DNA of 64,000 bases, from the NCBI GenBank assembly GCA_021793295.1, contig JAJYTA010000005.1:1-64000 (forward strand), in the 5' to 3' direction. A program made the position numbers and the translations under genes. This document shows positions 30,236 through 41,574 of the stretch, piece after piece; within the stretch, counting starts at the first letter, position 1, and every line of letters begins with the position of its first letter. This DNA is from Actinomycetes bacterium (GTDB lineage: Bacteria > Actinomycetota > Actinomycetes > Jiangellales > Jiangellaceae). The notes beneath the pieces are model-generated. The model ran no database searches, was not told the origin of the DNA, and saw only the letters and a list, made by a program, of their open reading frames with translations.

Positions 30236-31803
30236 GCACCGCCGAATGGCGCACGCTGCACCGACACACGCTCGTGGCGACCGCGATCGTCCTGACCGGG
30301 CTGGCCATGGCTGCCGGTGTGCCCACGGCCATCGGGATCGCGGCGGGCACGTCCGCACAGGTGGCGCTGGCTTGGGTGCTGCCGGGCGTGGCCGTGCTCG
30401 TCGGCGGCGGGGTCGCGGTGGATCATCTGCGGTGGCGGCGGACCCGCTACCGGGTGTCACCGACGTCGATGGAGCTTCGCCGGGGCATCGTCGTCGTGGC
30501 GAACCGGTCGCTGGCGCGCGAGCGCATCCGGTCGGTCGACCTCGGAGCGAGCCCTGCGCTGCGGATACTCGGGCTGGTCAAGGTGACCATCGGCACCGGG
30601 GACGGCCGTCAGGGCGGTGCCGGGGAGCAGACCCTCGTGCTCAACCCGGTGTCCCGGGACGAAGGTGAACGGCTGCGCACGCTGCTGCTCGATCGCGGTG
30701 ACCCGGCGTCCGGCGGGGAGCGGGCCGATCAGCCGTTGGCGACGTGGAACCCGGCGTGGACCGGCTACGCGCCGTTGTCGTTCCTCACGCCGCTGCTGGC
30801 CTCGAGCGCCGTGGGTGCGGTGTTCCAGGTGAGCGAGTGGTTCGGGCGGCAACAGGTCCCGATCCAGGTGACCCGGGACCTGGCCGAGGCGATCGGTCCG
30901 TGGGAGACACTGGCGGGACTCGTGGCCGGATTCGCCGTGGTCGGCGCGGTGGCGTCGTCGGCGTTGTTCGTCGAGGCGTGGTGGGGCTGTCGGCTCGATC
31001 GCGAGCCCAGTGGCACGTTGCGCGTTCGGCGCGGCCTGCTGACCACGCGATCGGTGAGCCTGGAGGAGCGCCGGATCCGCGGCGTCGAGGTCGTCGAGCC
31101 GTTGGGGGCGCGATCGGCCGGGGCTGCGCGGCTCGACGTCGTCGCGACGGGTATCTCCTCAGATCGCAAGAAGGAGCTCAGTGTGCTCGTGCCCGCCGCG
31201 CCGCGCCGGTTGGTCTGGGCGGTCGCGCGCGAGGTCGCTGGGTTGCCGGACGCGGTGGCGTTGCGCGCCCACCCGGTGCGGGCGCGGTCCCGGCGGCTGT
31301 GGCGCGCCGGTGTCGCGGTCGTGGCGATGGCCGCCGTCGTCGTGGCCGCGGCCGCGGGACCGCTGCCGCGATTCTGGACGTGGGTGATCGTCGGTGTCGC
31401 CGCGCTGGTCAGCGCGGGCGTCATCGGGCTGGCGTGGGACGGGTACCGCGGCCTGGGGCACGGCCTGGACGAGCGTCACCTGGTGGTGCGGCGGGGCAGT
31501 CTGCGGCGCTCGACCGTGTATCTGCAGCGCAGCGGGATCATCGGGTGGCGCATCCGGCAATCGCTGTTCCAGCGCCGTGCTGGGCTCATGACGTTCACCG
31601 CCACCACCGCTGCGGGCAGGGGCCGCTACTCGATCGTCGACGCCGACGAGCACGAGGGGCTGCAGTTCGCCGCCGGAGTCGTTCCCGGCCTGCTCGAGCC
31701 GTTATTGATCCGCGGCGGCGACGCCGGGGTCTCACTCCCAGCGGAACCACCGCGCCGCGGCGGCGAAGCCGACAACAGCCCAGGCGATCAGTACCGCGCA
31801 TGA
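30232..31803 (+). CDS. PH domain-containing membrane protein (YdbT-like)
   Basis: GTGA overlap with the previous gene; repeated RYRVSPTSMELRRGIVVVANRSLARERIRSVDL-type domains. Confidence 0.87.
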   Translation: MSTAEWRTLHRHTLVATAIVLTGLAMAAGVPTAIGIAAGTSAQVALAWVLPGVAVLVGGGVAVDHLRWRRTRYRVSPTSMELRRGIVVVANRSLARERIRSVDLGASPALRILGLVKVTIGTGDGRQGGAGEQTLVLNPVSRDEGERLRTLLLDRGDPASGGERADQPLATWNPAWTGYAPLSFLTPLLASSAVGAVFQVSEWFGRQQVPIQVTRDLAEAIGPWETLAGLVAGFAVVGAVASSALFVEAWWGCRLDREPSGTLRVRRGLLTTRSVSLEERRIRGVEVVEPLGARSAGAARLDVVATGISSDRKKELSVLVPAAPRRLVWAVAREVAGLPDAVALRAHPVRARSRRLWRAGVAVVAMAAVVVAAAAGPLPRFWTWVIVGVAALVSAGVIGLAWDGYRGLGHGLDERHLVVRRGSLRRSTVYLQRSGIIGWRIRQSLFQRRAGLMTFTATTAAGRGRYSIVDADEHEGLQFAAGVVPGLLEPLLIRGGDAGVSLPAEPPRRGGEADNSPGDQYRA

Positions 31804-32490
31804 CCGCCACGGCAGGCCCGCGCCGTCGGCCAGCACCGAACGCAGCCCGTCGGCCAGGGCTCCGGTCGGGGTCGACTCGAGTACGGGACGGATGGCGGCC
31901 GGGAACTGCTCGAACGGGATGACGACGCCGCCGAGCACCAGAAGAAGCAGATAGACGAGGTTGGCCGCGGCCAAGGTGGCCTCGGCGCGCAGCGTGCCGG
32001 CCATGAGCAGGCCGAGCCCGGCGAATGCGGCGGTGCCGATGACGACGAGGATCACGACGGACACCGGCGATCCCTCGGGACGCCAGCCGAGTGCGAGGCC
32101 CAGCCCGCACACCAGCGCGATCTGCAGGGCTTCCACGACGCTGACCATGATCGCTTTGGCCGCGAGCAGCGCCCACCGCGGCAGCGGTGACACCGCCAGG
32201 CGTTTCAGCGCGCCGTACCGTCGCTCGTATCCGGTCGCGATGGCCAGTGAGGTGAACGCCGTGGACATGACCGACAGCGCGATGATGCCGGGGACGAGGA
32301 AGTCGACGCGCTCGTGGCCGGCGGTGTCGAACGCCGGTACGGCGCTCAGCAGAGCCAGCAGGACCACCGGGATCACGGCGGTCAACAGGAGCTGCTCGCC
32401 GTTGCGCAGCAGCAGCTTGATCTCGAAGGCGGCCTGAGCGACCAGCATGCGCGGCAGCGAGGCAGCGCCGGGAGCGGGAGAGTACGTCAT
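31732..32490 (-). CDS. ABC-2 type transporter permease
   Basis: Six-TM protein adjacent to an ATPase; FLVPGIIALSVMSTAFTSLAI. Confidence 0.9.
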   Translation of the reverse strand: MTYSPAPGAASLPRMLVAQAAFEIKLLLRNGEQLLLTAVIPVVLLALLSAVPAFDTAGHERVDFLVPGIIALSVMSTAFTSLAIATGYERRYGALKRLAVSPLPRWALLAAKAIMVSVVEALQIALVCGLGLALGWRPEGSPVSVVILVVIGTAAFAGLGLLMAGTLRAEATLAAANLVYLLLLVLGGVVIPFEQFPAAIRPVLESTPTGALADGLRSVLADGAGLPWRSCAVLIAWAVVGFAAAARWFRWE

Positions 32491-33413
32491 CAGCGTGCCC
32501 GGCCCGTCGCCTCGAGGTAGATGTCTTCCAGGGATCGTCGTCCCACCTGCAGCCCTTCGGCGAGGATGTCATGGGTGGCACACCACGACGTCAACGTCGC
32601 CAGCAGGTGCGGATCCACGCTCGCGGTGACTTGGTAGCCGCCGGGTGTGACTTCGCGGACCTCCGCGGTCTCGGGCAGCGCCGCGCGCAGCGACGACAAG
32701 TCGAGACGAGGCGGGCCGCCGAAGGTGATGACTCCGTCGCCGACACCCGCGGTCAACTCCTGCGGGCTGCCCTCGACGGCCAGCCGGCCGGCATCGATGA
32801 TGACGACGTGGTCGGCGAGCTGTTCGGCCTCGTCGATCAGGTGCGTGGTCAGCACGACGGTGACGCCGTCGCTGCGAAGCTCGCTGATCAGGTCCCAGGT
32901 CGCGCGGCGTACATGCGGGTCGAGCCCGGCTGTCGGCTCGTCGAGGAACACGAGCTCAGGCCGCCCGATCAGCGCCGCCGCCAACGCGACTCGCTGCCGT
33001 TGGCCGCCGGAAAGCCGGCGCAACGGCGTGCCTGCGGACTGTCGTAGGCCGAGTCGCTCGATCAACTGGTCGGCGTCGAGGGGGGTGCGGTGCAGCCGGG
33101 CCAGGTGCGTGAGCATGTCGATGGCCCTCGCGCCCGGATAGAAGCCGGCGCCTTCTTGCAGCATGACGCCCACGCGTGGGCGCAAGACGGCCCCGTCGCG
33201 CAACGGGTCGCGGCCCAGAACCCGGACGCGGCCGGAGTCCGCGCGTCGCAATCCCTCGCAGATCTCGACCGTCGTCGTCTTGCCGGCGCCGTTGGGACCC
33301 AGCACCGCCGTGACCGCGCCGGCGGGGAACCGCACCGACAAGCCGTCGACGGCCGTCGTGTGGCCGTACCGTTTGACCAGTCCGTCGATGTCGACCGCGG
33401 GCGAGACGTTCAC
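32490..33413 (-). CDS. ABC transporter ATP-binding protein
   Basis: GPNGAGKTTTVEICEG, LSGGQRQRVALAAALIGRPELVFLDEPTAGLDP. Confidence 0.96.
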   Translation of the reverse strand: MNVSPAVDIDGLVKRYGHTTAVDGLSVRFPAGAVTAVLGPNGAGKTTTVEICEGLRRADSGRVRVLGRDPLRDGAVLRPRVGVMLQEGAGFYPGARAIDMLTHLARLHRTPLDADQLIERLGLRQSAGTPLRRLSGGQRQRVALAAALIGRPELVFLDEPTAGLDPHVRRATWDLISELRSDGVTVVLTTHLIDEAEQLADHVVIIDAGRLAVEGSPQELTAGVGDGVITFGGPPRLDLSSLRAALPETAEVREVTPGGYQVTASVDPHLLATLTSWCATHDILAEGLQVGRRSLEDIYLEATGRAR

Positions 33414-33465
33414 TCGGCGAGTTTCGCACGCAGCCGCGCGACGTACCGGACAGGGCCGTGCCGGT

Positions 33466-33675
33466 TCAGGGTTCGTCGACGGGGTCGTCGATCGCGTGGG
33501 GGTCGATCTCGTGGCGGGCCGGACCCACGACGAACGAGAGTGCGAACACCAGCAGGCCCACGCCGAAGAAGATCCACCCGATCATGCTCAGGTCGAAGGC
33601 GCCGGCGCGGTCGCTGACCGCCAGTGCCAGGATCAGGCCGAGCGCCATCAGGAAAATGCCGCGCCCCAGCGTCAT
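33466..33675 (-). CDS. Small two-TM membrane protein (DUF6458-like)
   Basis: MTLGRGIFLMALGLILALAVSDRAGAFDLSMIGWIFFGVGLLVFAL. Confidence 0.75.
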   Translation of the reverse strand: MTLGRGIFLMALGLILALAVSDRAGAFDLSMIGWIFFGVGLLVFALSFVVGPARHEIDPHAIDDPVDEP

Positions 33676-33742
33676 CGGATCACCTCGGTTTCGGGATGTC
33701 TCCGGGATACCCGCGAGCTGCGGCGGCAAACGGCTGTGGAGG

Positions 33743-34423
33743 TCACGCGTGGCGCCAGACGTCGCGTGAGACGTGCTCCAGCACGCCGATCATGCGGTCG
33801 AGCGAAGCGGCGATGCCCGCGGCGTCCAAGCGCCCCTTTTGGAACGAGATCATGGTGTCGTCCTCGAATCGCCAGTTCCACCGCCCGGCCTGTTTGAGGT
33901 GTTCCAGCAGCGGCGGTTGCAGGACCTGTGCGACGAAAGCGTCGTCGGCGCATTCGACCGCGAACATCTCGTCGAACTCCGGATCGCCGGTCGCCACGTG
34001 CGCGCCGCCGAACCACGTCACCTTCTGAGCGCTCACCTTCGGGCTGAGCACGTGCCGGGCGGTGACGGACAGTGTCGGCACCGACGCCGGCAGCGGCAGC
34101 GCCCACACGGCGAACCGGTGGGGGATCGCGGTGTCGGCGTTGGGCGTCGGTTTGGCCGTGAACACATAGTCGAACGCGGCGAAGTCATGCCCGCGGTGGC
34201 TTCCCCGGACGACGTTGCGAGGATGCCCGGCGCGAGCACGGAAGGGCTCGCCGCGCCATCGCATGCCGATGTCGTCGTCCGTGGCAGCCAGGCTCCAGCC
34301 GCGCGCCCGGACGCCCTCGCGCATGGCCGAGGCGTGACGTCGTGCCGACCGGCGCGCACCGTGCACGCCCAGGCCGACGACACCGGCGATCACGATGAAC
34401 GCCGTCACGACGACGATTTCCAT
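33743..34423 (-). CDS. Hypothetical protein with N-terminal TM helix
   Basis: MEIVVVTAFIVIAGVVGLGVHG start; coding continuity. Confidence 0.65.
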   Translation of the reverse strand: MEIVVVTAFIVIAGVVGLGVHGARRSARRHASAMREGVRARGWSLAATDDDIGMRWRGEPFRARAGHPRNVVRGSHRGHDFAAFDYVFTAKPTPNADTAIPHRFAVWALPLPASVPTLSVTARHVLSPKVSAQKVTWFGGAHVATGDPEFDEMFAVECADDAFVAQVLQPPLLEHLKQAGRWNWRFEDDTMISFQKGRLDAAGIAASLDRMIGVLEHVSRDVWRHA

Positions 34424-34617
34424 CCCTACCTCCTGGAAGAACGGTTCCGGTTGGGTGGAGACGTTCCACGAAACGACTCGAGGCATGTATCGCCTCGAGT
34501 GGCCGTGAGCGGAGGGCACGTGCCGGTCAAGGTGGAGGTACAGAGGAGGTAAGGGTGACCTGCGTGACGCAACACACGATCAGCAGGTTGAGAGTCGCCC
34601 GGAAAAAGAGCACGATG

Positions 34618-34633
34618 GTGTTGTGAAAAACAC
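34618..34633. promoter_or_regulatory. Perfect inverted repeat GTGTT-N6-AACAC overlapping the sufR start
   Basis: Sequence gtgttgtgaaaaacac read directly. Confidence 0.4.
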
Positions 34634-35371
34634 GCATGAGCAGGTGCCGGCGACGGGGAGCGGTCCCGTCGCCGCAGATGCTCATGCTCGCACGCGTGAG
34701 CGGGTGGCGCGTGCGGTGCTCGAGAACGGCCCGTCCACGGCGGCGGCACTGGCCGAGCTGATCGGCTTGACCCCGGCGGCGGTCCGTCGGCACCTGGACA
34801 CTCTGGTCGCCGAGGGCATCCTCGAGCCGCAAGAGGAGCGCGTCTACGGCCAACGGGGCCGTGGCCGGCCGGCCAAGGTGTTCGTGCTGACGCCCGAGGG
34901 TCGTGACGCCTTCGAGCATTCGTACGACGACCTCGCGGTCGGAGCGTTGCGGTTCCTGGCCGACACCGGCGGTGACGATCTGGTGCTGGAGTTCGCCCGC
35001 CGCCGCATCGCCGACTTGGAGGAGCGCTACCGCCCGGCGCTCGAGGCCGCAGCTCCGGAACGGCGTGCCGCCGTTCTCGCCGAGGTATTGTCGACTGATG
35101 GCTATGCTGCCTCGGTGCAGGCGGCACCGGTGGGCGGCGGCGAGCAGCTGTGTCAGCACCATTGCCCGGTGGCGCACGTTGCCGAGCAGTTCCCGCAGTT
35201 GTGCGAGGCGGAGACCGAGGCTTTCGCCCGGCTGTTGGACACCCACGTGCAGCGCATCGCCACCATCGCGAACGGCGAAGACGTCTGCACCACGCACGTT
35301 CCCGGAGTCCGGAGATCTCCGGCGCAGCACGACCTGATGCACGACACGAATCCGCGGAGAGGATCGCATAG

Positions 35372-35375
<4 letters not shown>
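34623..35375 (+). CDS. sufR: SufR-like Fe-S winged-helix repressor
   Basis: wHTH domain plus C-terminal Cys cluster ([20 protein letters not shown]...EDVCTTH), immediately upstream of sufB. Confidence 0.9.
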
Positions 35376-36784
<1,409 letters not shown>

Positions 36785-36839
36785 GTGCTTGCTCACGAGC
36801 CCAGTCCCGAAGCCCACGGATGAAGATGGAAGCGAGTAG

Positions 36840-38036
36840 ATGAGCATCGATACGGCTCAGCACGGCCTGGTTGAGCACTCCCACGGCGCCGGCGCCGAGG
36901 CAGCGGAAGGGGCACTCGACCGCTTCGCCTCCTTCGACGTCGACGCCCATGAGGTACCCCGGGGTCGCGAGGAGGAATGGCGGTTCACGCCGATGTCGCG
37001 ACTGCGTGGACTGCACGACGACACTCCGCTCGACGGCAGTGTCGACGTCTCCGTCGACGCCGACCCGAAGGTGGCCGTGACGACGGTGGGCGCCGACGAC
37101 CCGCGCCGGGGCACGTCGACGTACGTACCTGTCGACCGGCCGAGCGCCCGCGCCTGGGCCAGTGCCGAGAAGGTCGTGGCTGTCGACGTTCCCGCCGACA
37201 CCGTCGTCGATCAGCCGACGGTGCTGACGTTGACGGGGCGGTCGGCCGAGCAGGGCGCGGCCGGCCACGTGGTCGTCACCGCGGGCCGGCACAGCAAGTC
37301 GGTGCTGATCCTGGAGTACCTCGGCTCGGCTGCGCTGGCTGACAACGTCGAGGTCGTCGTGGGTGACGGTGCCGAGCTGGTCGTCGTGACGGTGCACGAC
37401 TGGGACGACGACGCCGTTCACCTGTCGCACCAGCACGTCCACGTCGGACGAGACGCGACGGTGCGGCACGCGGTCATCTCCTTCGGCGGTGATCTCGTTC
37501 GCACCGGAACCACGCTGGACTACGCCGGCCCGGGCGGCGACGCGACGCTGCTGGGTCTGTACTACGTCGACGCCGGCCAGCACATCGAGAACCGCCTGGT
37601 CGTCGACCACAACACACCGAACTCCAGGAGCGACGTCGAGTACAAGGGCGCGCTGCAGGGCAAGGGTGCGCACGCGGTGTGGATCGGCGACGTGCTGATC
37701 CGCAAGCAGGCTCTGGGCATCAACACCTACGAGCTCAACCGCAACCTCGTGCTCACCGACGGCGCCCGCGCGGACTCCGTGCCCAACCTCGAGATCGAGA
37801 CCGGCGAGATCGAAGGCGCCGGGCACGCCAGCGCCACCGGCCGCTTCGACGACGAGCAACTGTTCTACCTTCAGGCGCGCGGGATCCCGCCCGAACTGGC
37901 CCGCAAACTCGTGGTTCGCGGGTTCTTCGCGTCGTTGATCAACCGCGTCGGCGTCCCGGCGATCTCCGAGCGGCTCATGGCCACCGTCGAGCGCGAACTG
38001 GCCGTGGCCGAGGAGCTCGCGGCCCAAGGCGCCTGA
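36840..38036 (+). CDS. sufD: Fe-S cluster assembly protein SufD
   Basis: FYLQARGIPPELARKLVVRGFF; operon context. Confidence 0.96.
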   Translation: MSIDTAQHGLVEHSHGAGAEAAEGALDRFASFDVDAHEVPRGREEEWRFTPMSRLRGLHDDTPLDGSVDVSVDADPKVAVTTVGADDPRRGTSTYVPVDRPSARAWASAEKVVAVDVPADTVVDQPTVLTLTGRSAEQGAAGHVVVTAGRHSKSVLILEYLGSAALADNVEVVVGDGAELVVVTVHDWDDDAVHLSHQHVHVGRDATVRHAVISFGGDLVRTGTTLDYAGPGGDATLLGLYYVDAGQHIENRLVVDHNTPNSRSDVEYKGALQGKGAHAVWIGDVLIRKQALGINTYELNRNLVLTDGARADSVPNLEIETGEIEGAGHASATGRFDDEQLFYLQARGIPPELARKLVVRGFFASLINRVGVPAISERLMATVERELAVAEELAAQGA

Positions 38037-38094
38037 TGATGCTCCCTGCCAGCACTGCACTGACGAACTACGGACACGAAGGAACACCCACGAT

Positions 38095-38853
38095 ATGAGC
38101 AACCTGGAGATCCGCGACCTGCACGTGTCGGTCGAGACCGAGGCCGGCCCGAAGGAGATCCTGCGCGGTGTCGACCTCACGATCGAGAGCGGCCAGACCC
38201 ACGCCATCATGGGCCCCAACGGGTCGGGCAAGTCCACGCTGGCCTACTCCCTGGCCGGGCACCCCAAGTACACGGTCACCAGCGGCAGCGTCCGCCTCGA
38301 CGGCGAGGACGTGCTGGACATGACCGTCGACGAGCGTGCCCGGGCCGGGCTGTTCCTCGCCATGCAGTACCCGGTCGAGGTTCCGGGTGTGTCGGTGTCG
38401 AACTTCCTTCGTACCGCCAAGACCGCCATCGACGGCGAGGCGCCGAAGCTGCGTACGTGGGTCAAGGACGTCAAGGAGTCGATGCAGAACCTGGCCATCG
38501 ACGACGCTTTCGCCGAGCGCGACCTCAACACCGGCTTCTCCGGTGGTGAGAAGAAGCGGCACGAGATCCTGCAGCTCGAGCTGCTCCAGCCGAAGTTCGC
38601 CGTCCTCGACGAGACCGACTCCGGCCTCGACATCGACGCGCTGCGGATCGTGTCCGACGGGGTCAACCGCTTCACCGCGAACGGCGACAAGGGCGTGCTG
38701 CTGATCACCCACTACACGCGGATCCTGCGCTACATCAAGCCCGACTTCGTCCATGTCTTCGTCGGCGGGAAGATCGCCGAGGAGGGCGGCCCGGAGCTGG
38801 CCGACAAGCTCGAGGAGCAGGGCTACGTCGACTACGTCGGCGCGAGCGCCTGA
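38095..38853 (+). CDS. sufC: Fe-S cluster assembly ATPase SufC
   Basis: MGPNGSGKSTLAYSLAGHPKY, GFSGGEKKRHEILQLELLQPKFAVLDETDSGLDIDAL. Confidence 0.98.
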   Translation: MSNLEIRDLHVSVETEAGPKEILRGVDLTIESGQTHAIMGPNGSGKSTLAYSLAGHPKYTVTSGSVRLDGEDVLDMTVDERARAGLFLAMQYPVEVPGVSVSNFLRTAKTAIDGEAPKLRTWVKDVKESMQNLAIDDAFAERDLNTGFSGGEKKRHEILQLELLQPKFAVLDETDSGLDIDALRIVSDGVNRFTANGDKGVLLITHYTRILRYIKPDFVHVFVGGKIAEEGGPELADKLEEQGYVDYVGASA

Positions 38854-38904
38854 GTTGCGGATCGGTGCGCGGATGATCCGGTCTTCGATCCAGAGGAGCG
38901 CATC

Positions 38905-40173
38905 GTGGCACGTGAAGTGACCAGCCCGCTCGACGTGGACCGGGTCCGCAAGGACTTCCCGATCCTGCAGCGGCGGCTGGCCGGCGATCACCCCTTGGTG
39001 TATCTGGACTCGGCCAACACGTCACAGAAGCCGCAGCCCGTCCTCGACACACTCACCGAGCACTACACCCGCCACAACGCCAACGTGGCCCGGGCGGTGC
39101 ACCAGCTCGGTGAGGAGGCCACCGCGGCCTACGAGGGCGCGCGCGACACGATCGCGACGTTCATCGGGGCTCCCTCGCGCGACGAGGTGATCTTCGCCAA
39201 GAACGCCTCCGAAGCGCTCAACCTGGTGGCGAACACGTTGGCCAGCGGGCTGGCCGACGATCCGAGGTATCGCCTCGGCCCGGGCGACGACATCGTCATC
39301 ACCGAGATGGAGCACCACTCCAACATCGTGCCGTGGCAGCTCGCCGCTCAGCGCACCGGCGCACGGCTGCGGTGGTTCGGCATCACCGACGAGGGTCGAC
39401 TCGACCTCGCCCAGCTCGACGAGCTCATCACGCCCCGCACGAAGGTCGTCTCGCTCGTGCACCAGTCGAACATCCTGGGCACGCTCAACGACGTCGCGCT
39501 GATCGCCGCGCGCGCTCACGAGGTCGGTGCGCTGGTGTTGGTCGACGGTGCTCAGTCGGTGCCGCACATGCCGATCGACGTTCGCGAGCTCGGCGTCGAC
39601 CTGCTCGCTTTCACCGGACACAAGATGTGTGGGCCGACCGGCATCGGCGTGCTGTGGGGTCGCAGCGAGGTGCTCGACGCGCTGCCGCCGTTCCTCGGCG
39701 GCGGGGAGATGATCGAGACCGTGGCGATGGAGGGGTCGACGTTCGCGGCTGCTCCGCACAAGTTCGAGGCCGGCACGCCACCCATCGCCCAGGCGGTGGG
39801 GCTGGGCGCCGCGGCGGACTACCTCAGCGGTCTGGGCATGGCCCATGTCAACGCGCACGTGGAGTCCATCACCGCCTACGCGCTGAACATGCTCGCCGAC
39901 GTCGACGGCGTGACGATCATCGGTCCGGATTCACCAGTCGACCGCGGCGGCACCATCTCGTTCACCCTCGACGGCATTCATCCGCACGACGTGGGACAGG
40001 TCCTCGACGAGCACGGCGTGGCCGTGCGGGTCGGGCACCACTGCGCCCGTCCGGTCTGTGTGCGCTACGGAATACCAGCCACCACCCGCGCGTCGTTCTA
40101 TGTGTACACCACCACTGACGACATCGACGCGCTGGCCGATGGCCTGGAGCGGGTGAAGAGGTTCTTCGGGTGA
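38905..40173 (+). CDS. sufS: Cysteine desulfurase SufS
   Basis: VYLDSANTSQKPQPVLD, FTGHKMCGPTGIGVLWG, RVGHHCARPV; GTG start. Confidence 0.98.
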   Translation: MAREVTSPLDVDRVRKDFPILQRRLAGDHPLVYLDSANTSQKPQPVLDTLTEHYTRHNANVARAVHQLGEEATAAYEGARDTIATFIGAPSRDEVIFAKNASEALNLVANTLASGLADDPRYRLGPGDDIVITEMEHHSNIVPWQLAAQRTGARLRWFGITDEGRLDLAQLDELITPRTKVVSLVHQSNILGTLNDVALIAARAHEVGALVLVDGAQSVPHMPIDVRELGVDLLAFTGHKMCGPTGIGVLWGRSEVLDALPPFLGGGEMIETVAMEGSTFAAAPHKFEAGTPPIAQAVGLGAAADYLSGLGMAHVNAHVESITAYALNMLADVDGVTIIGPDSPVDRGGTISFTLDGIHPHDVGQVLDEHGVAVRVGHHCARPVCVRYGIPATTRASFYVYTTTDDIDALADGLERVKRFFG

Positions 40174-40625
40174 GCGACAGCCTGTACCAGGAGATCATCC
40201 TGGACCATTACAAGAACCCGCACGGGCGCGGGCTGCGGGAGCCGTTCGACGCCGAGGCTCACCACGTCAACCCCACCTGCGGTGACGAGATCACCGTGCG
40301 GGTGGCAACCGACGGTGCGACGCTGAACGACCTGTCCTACGACGGGCAGGGCTGTTCGATCAGCCAGGCCTCGGCCAGCGTGCTGTACGAACTGCTCAAC
40401 GGGCGGCGCATCGAGGACGCCTTCGCCGTCGAGAAGTCGTTCGTGGAACTGATGCAGAGCAAGGGCGCCATCGAGCCCGACGAAGCCGTCCTGGGTGACG
40501 GCATCGCCTTCGTCGGCGTGGCGAAGTACCCCGCTCGGATCAAATGCGCGCTGCTGTCGTGGATGGCGTTCAAGGACGCGCTGTCTCGCGCCGTAGCTAC
40601 GACCGAAGGAGGCTCACCCTCATGA
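40170..40625 (+). CDS. sufU: Fe-S assembly scaffold/sulfur acceptor SufU
   Basis: LYQEIILDHYKNPHGRG, NPTCGDEITV, GQGCSISQASASVL. Confidence 0.97.
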   Translation: MSDSLYQEIILDHYKNPHGRGLREPFDAEAHHVNPTCGDEITVRVATDGATLNDLSYDGQGCSISQASASVLYELLNGRRIEDAFAVEKSFVELMQSKGAIEPDEAVLGDGIAFVGVAKYPARIKCALLSWMAFKDALSRAVATTEGGSPS

Positions 40626-40939
40626 CAGCAACCGTTGATGTCGAAGACGTCAAGGAAGCCCTGCGTGACGTCGTCGATCCCGAACTGGGCATCAACGTCG
40701 TCGACCTCGGCCTGATCTACGGCGTGTCCGTCGACGACGACGGCGTCGCCACCATCGACATGACGCTCACCAGTGCGGCCTGCCCGCTCACCGACCTGAT
40801 CGAGGAGCAGGCGGCTGCGGCCACCGACGGTCTGGTGAACCAGTTGAAGATCAACTGGGTCTGGATGCCCCCGTGGGGCCCGGACAAGATCACCGACGAG
40901 GGACGGGAGCAGTTGCGGGCTCTGGGCTTCAACGTATGA
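40622..40939 (+). CDS. sufT: SufT / MIP18-family (DUF59) protein
   Basis: VKEALRDVVDPELGINVVDLGLIYG; ATG at 40622 (ATGA overlap). Confidence 0.94.
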   Translation: MTATVDVEDVKEALRDVVDPELGINVVDLGLIYGVSVDDDGVATIDMTLTSAACPLTDLIEEQAAAATDGLVNQLKINWVWMPPWGPDKITDEGREQLRALGFNV

Positions 40940-41574
40940 CGGTGCAGCAATCGCCGACGGTCGTGTTCGACCTGGGTGGGGTGCTCGTCGACTGGGATCC
41001 GCGCTATCTCTATCGCAAGCTGCTGCCTGATGACGAAGCCGTCGAGAAGTTTCTCGCCGAGGTCACCACGCCGCAGTGGAACCGCGAGCAGGATGCCGGG
41101 CGGAGCTGGGACGAGGCCGTGGCCGTATTGAGCGAGCAGTTTCCGGAGCACTCGGAGCTGATCGCGGCCTACCACCATCGCTGGACGGAGATGATCAGCG
41201 GCCAGATCGACGGCACCGTGACGACGCTTCGAGCGCTGCACGAGGCCGGGGTACCGCTGTACGCCCTGACGAACTGGTCGGCGGAGAAGTTTCCGTACGC
41301 CAGAGACACCTTCGAGTGGATGTCGTGGTTTCGGGGCATCGTGGTCTCCGGAGCCGAACGCCTCGTGAAGCCCGACCCGCGGATCTATCACACGCTGCTC
41401 GACCGGTACGGTGTGCAGGCGTCGTCGGCGGTCTACATCGACGACAGCCTGCCCAACGTCGAGGCCGCGCGCGTCCTCGGCTTCACCGCGATTCATTTCA
41501 CCGGGCCCGATCAGCTCGCTGCGGACTTGGCGGCGGTCGGTCTGCCCGTGAACGGCAAGGAGGCCTCGGCGTGA
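40936..41574 (+). CDS. HAD-family hydrolase
   Basis: VVFDLGGVLVDWDPRYLY, VSGAERLVKPDPRIYHTLLDRYG, YIDDSLPNVEAA; ATG at 40936. Confidence 0.93.
   Translation: MTVQQSPTVVFDLGGVLVDWDPRYLYRKLLPDDEAVEKFLAEVTTPQWNREQDAGRSWDEAVAVLSEQFPEHSELIAAYHHRWTEMISGQIDGTVTTLRALHEAGVPLYALTNWSAEKFPYARDTFEWMSWFRGIVVSGAERLVKPDPRIYHTLLDRYGVQASSAVYIDDSLPNVEAARVLGFTAIHFTGPDQLAADLAAVGLPVNGKEASA

Noticed and set aside
28756-31803. 1015-aa plus-strand ORF
   Set aside because: Bases 28756-30231 are antisense to ctaA and out of frame with the YdbS-like gene; the real gene starts at GTG 30232.
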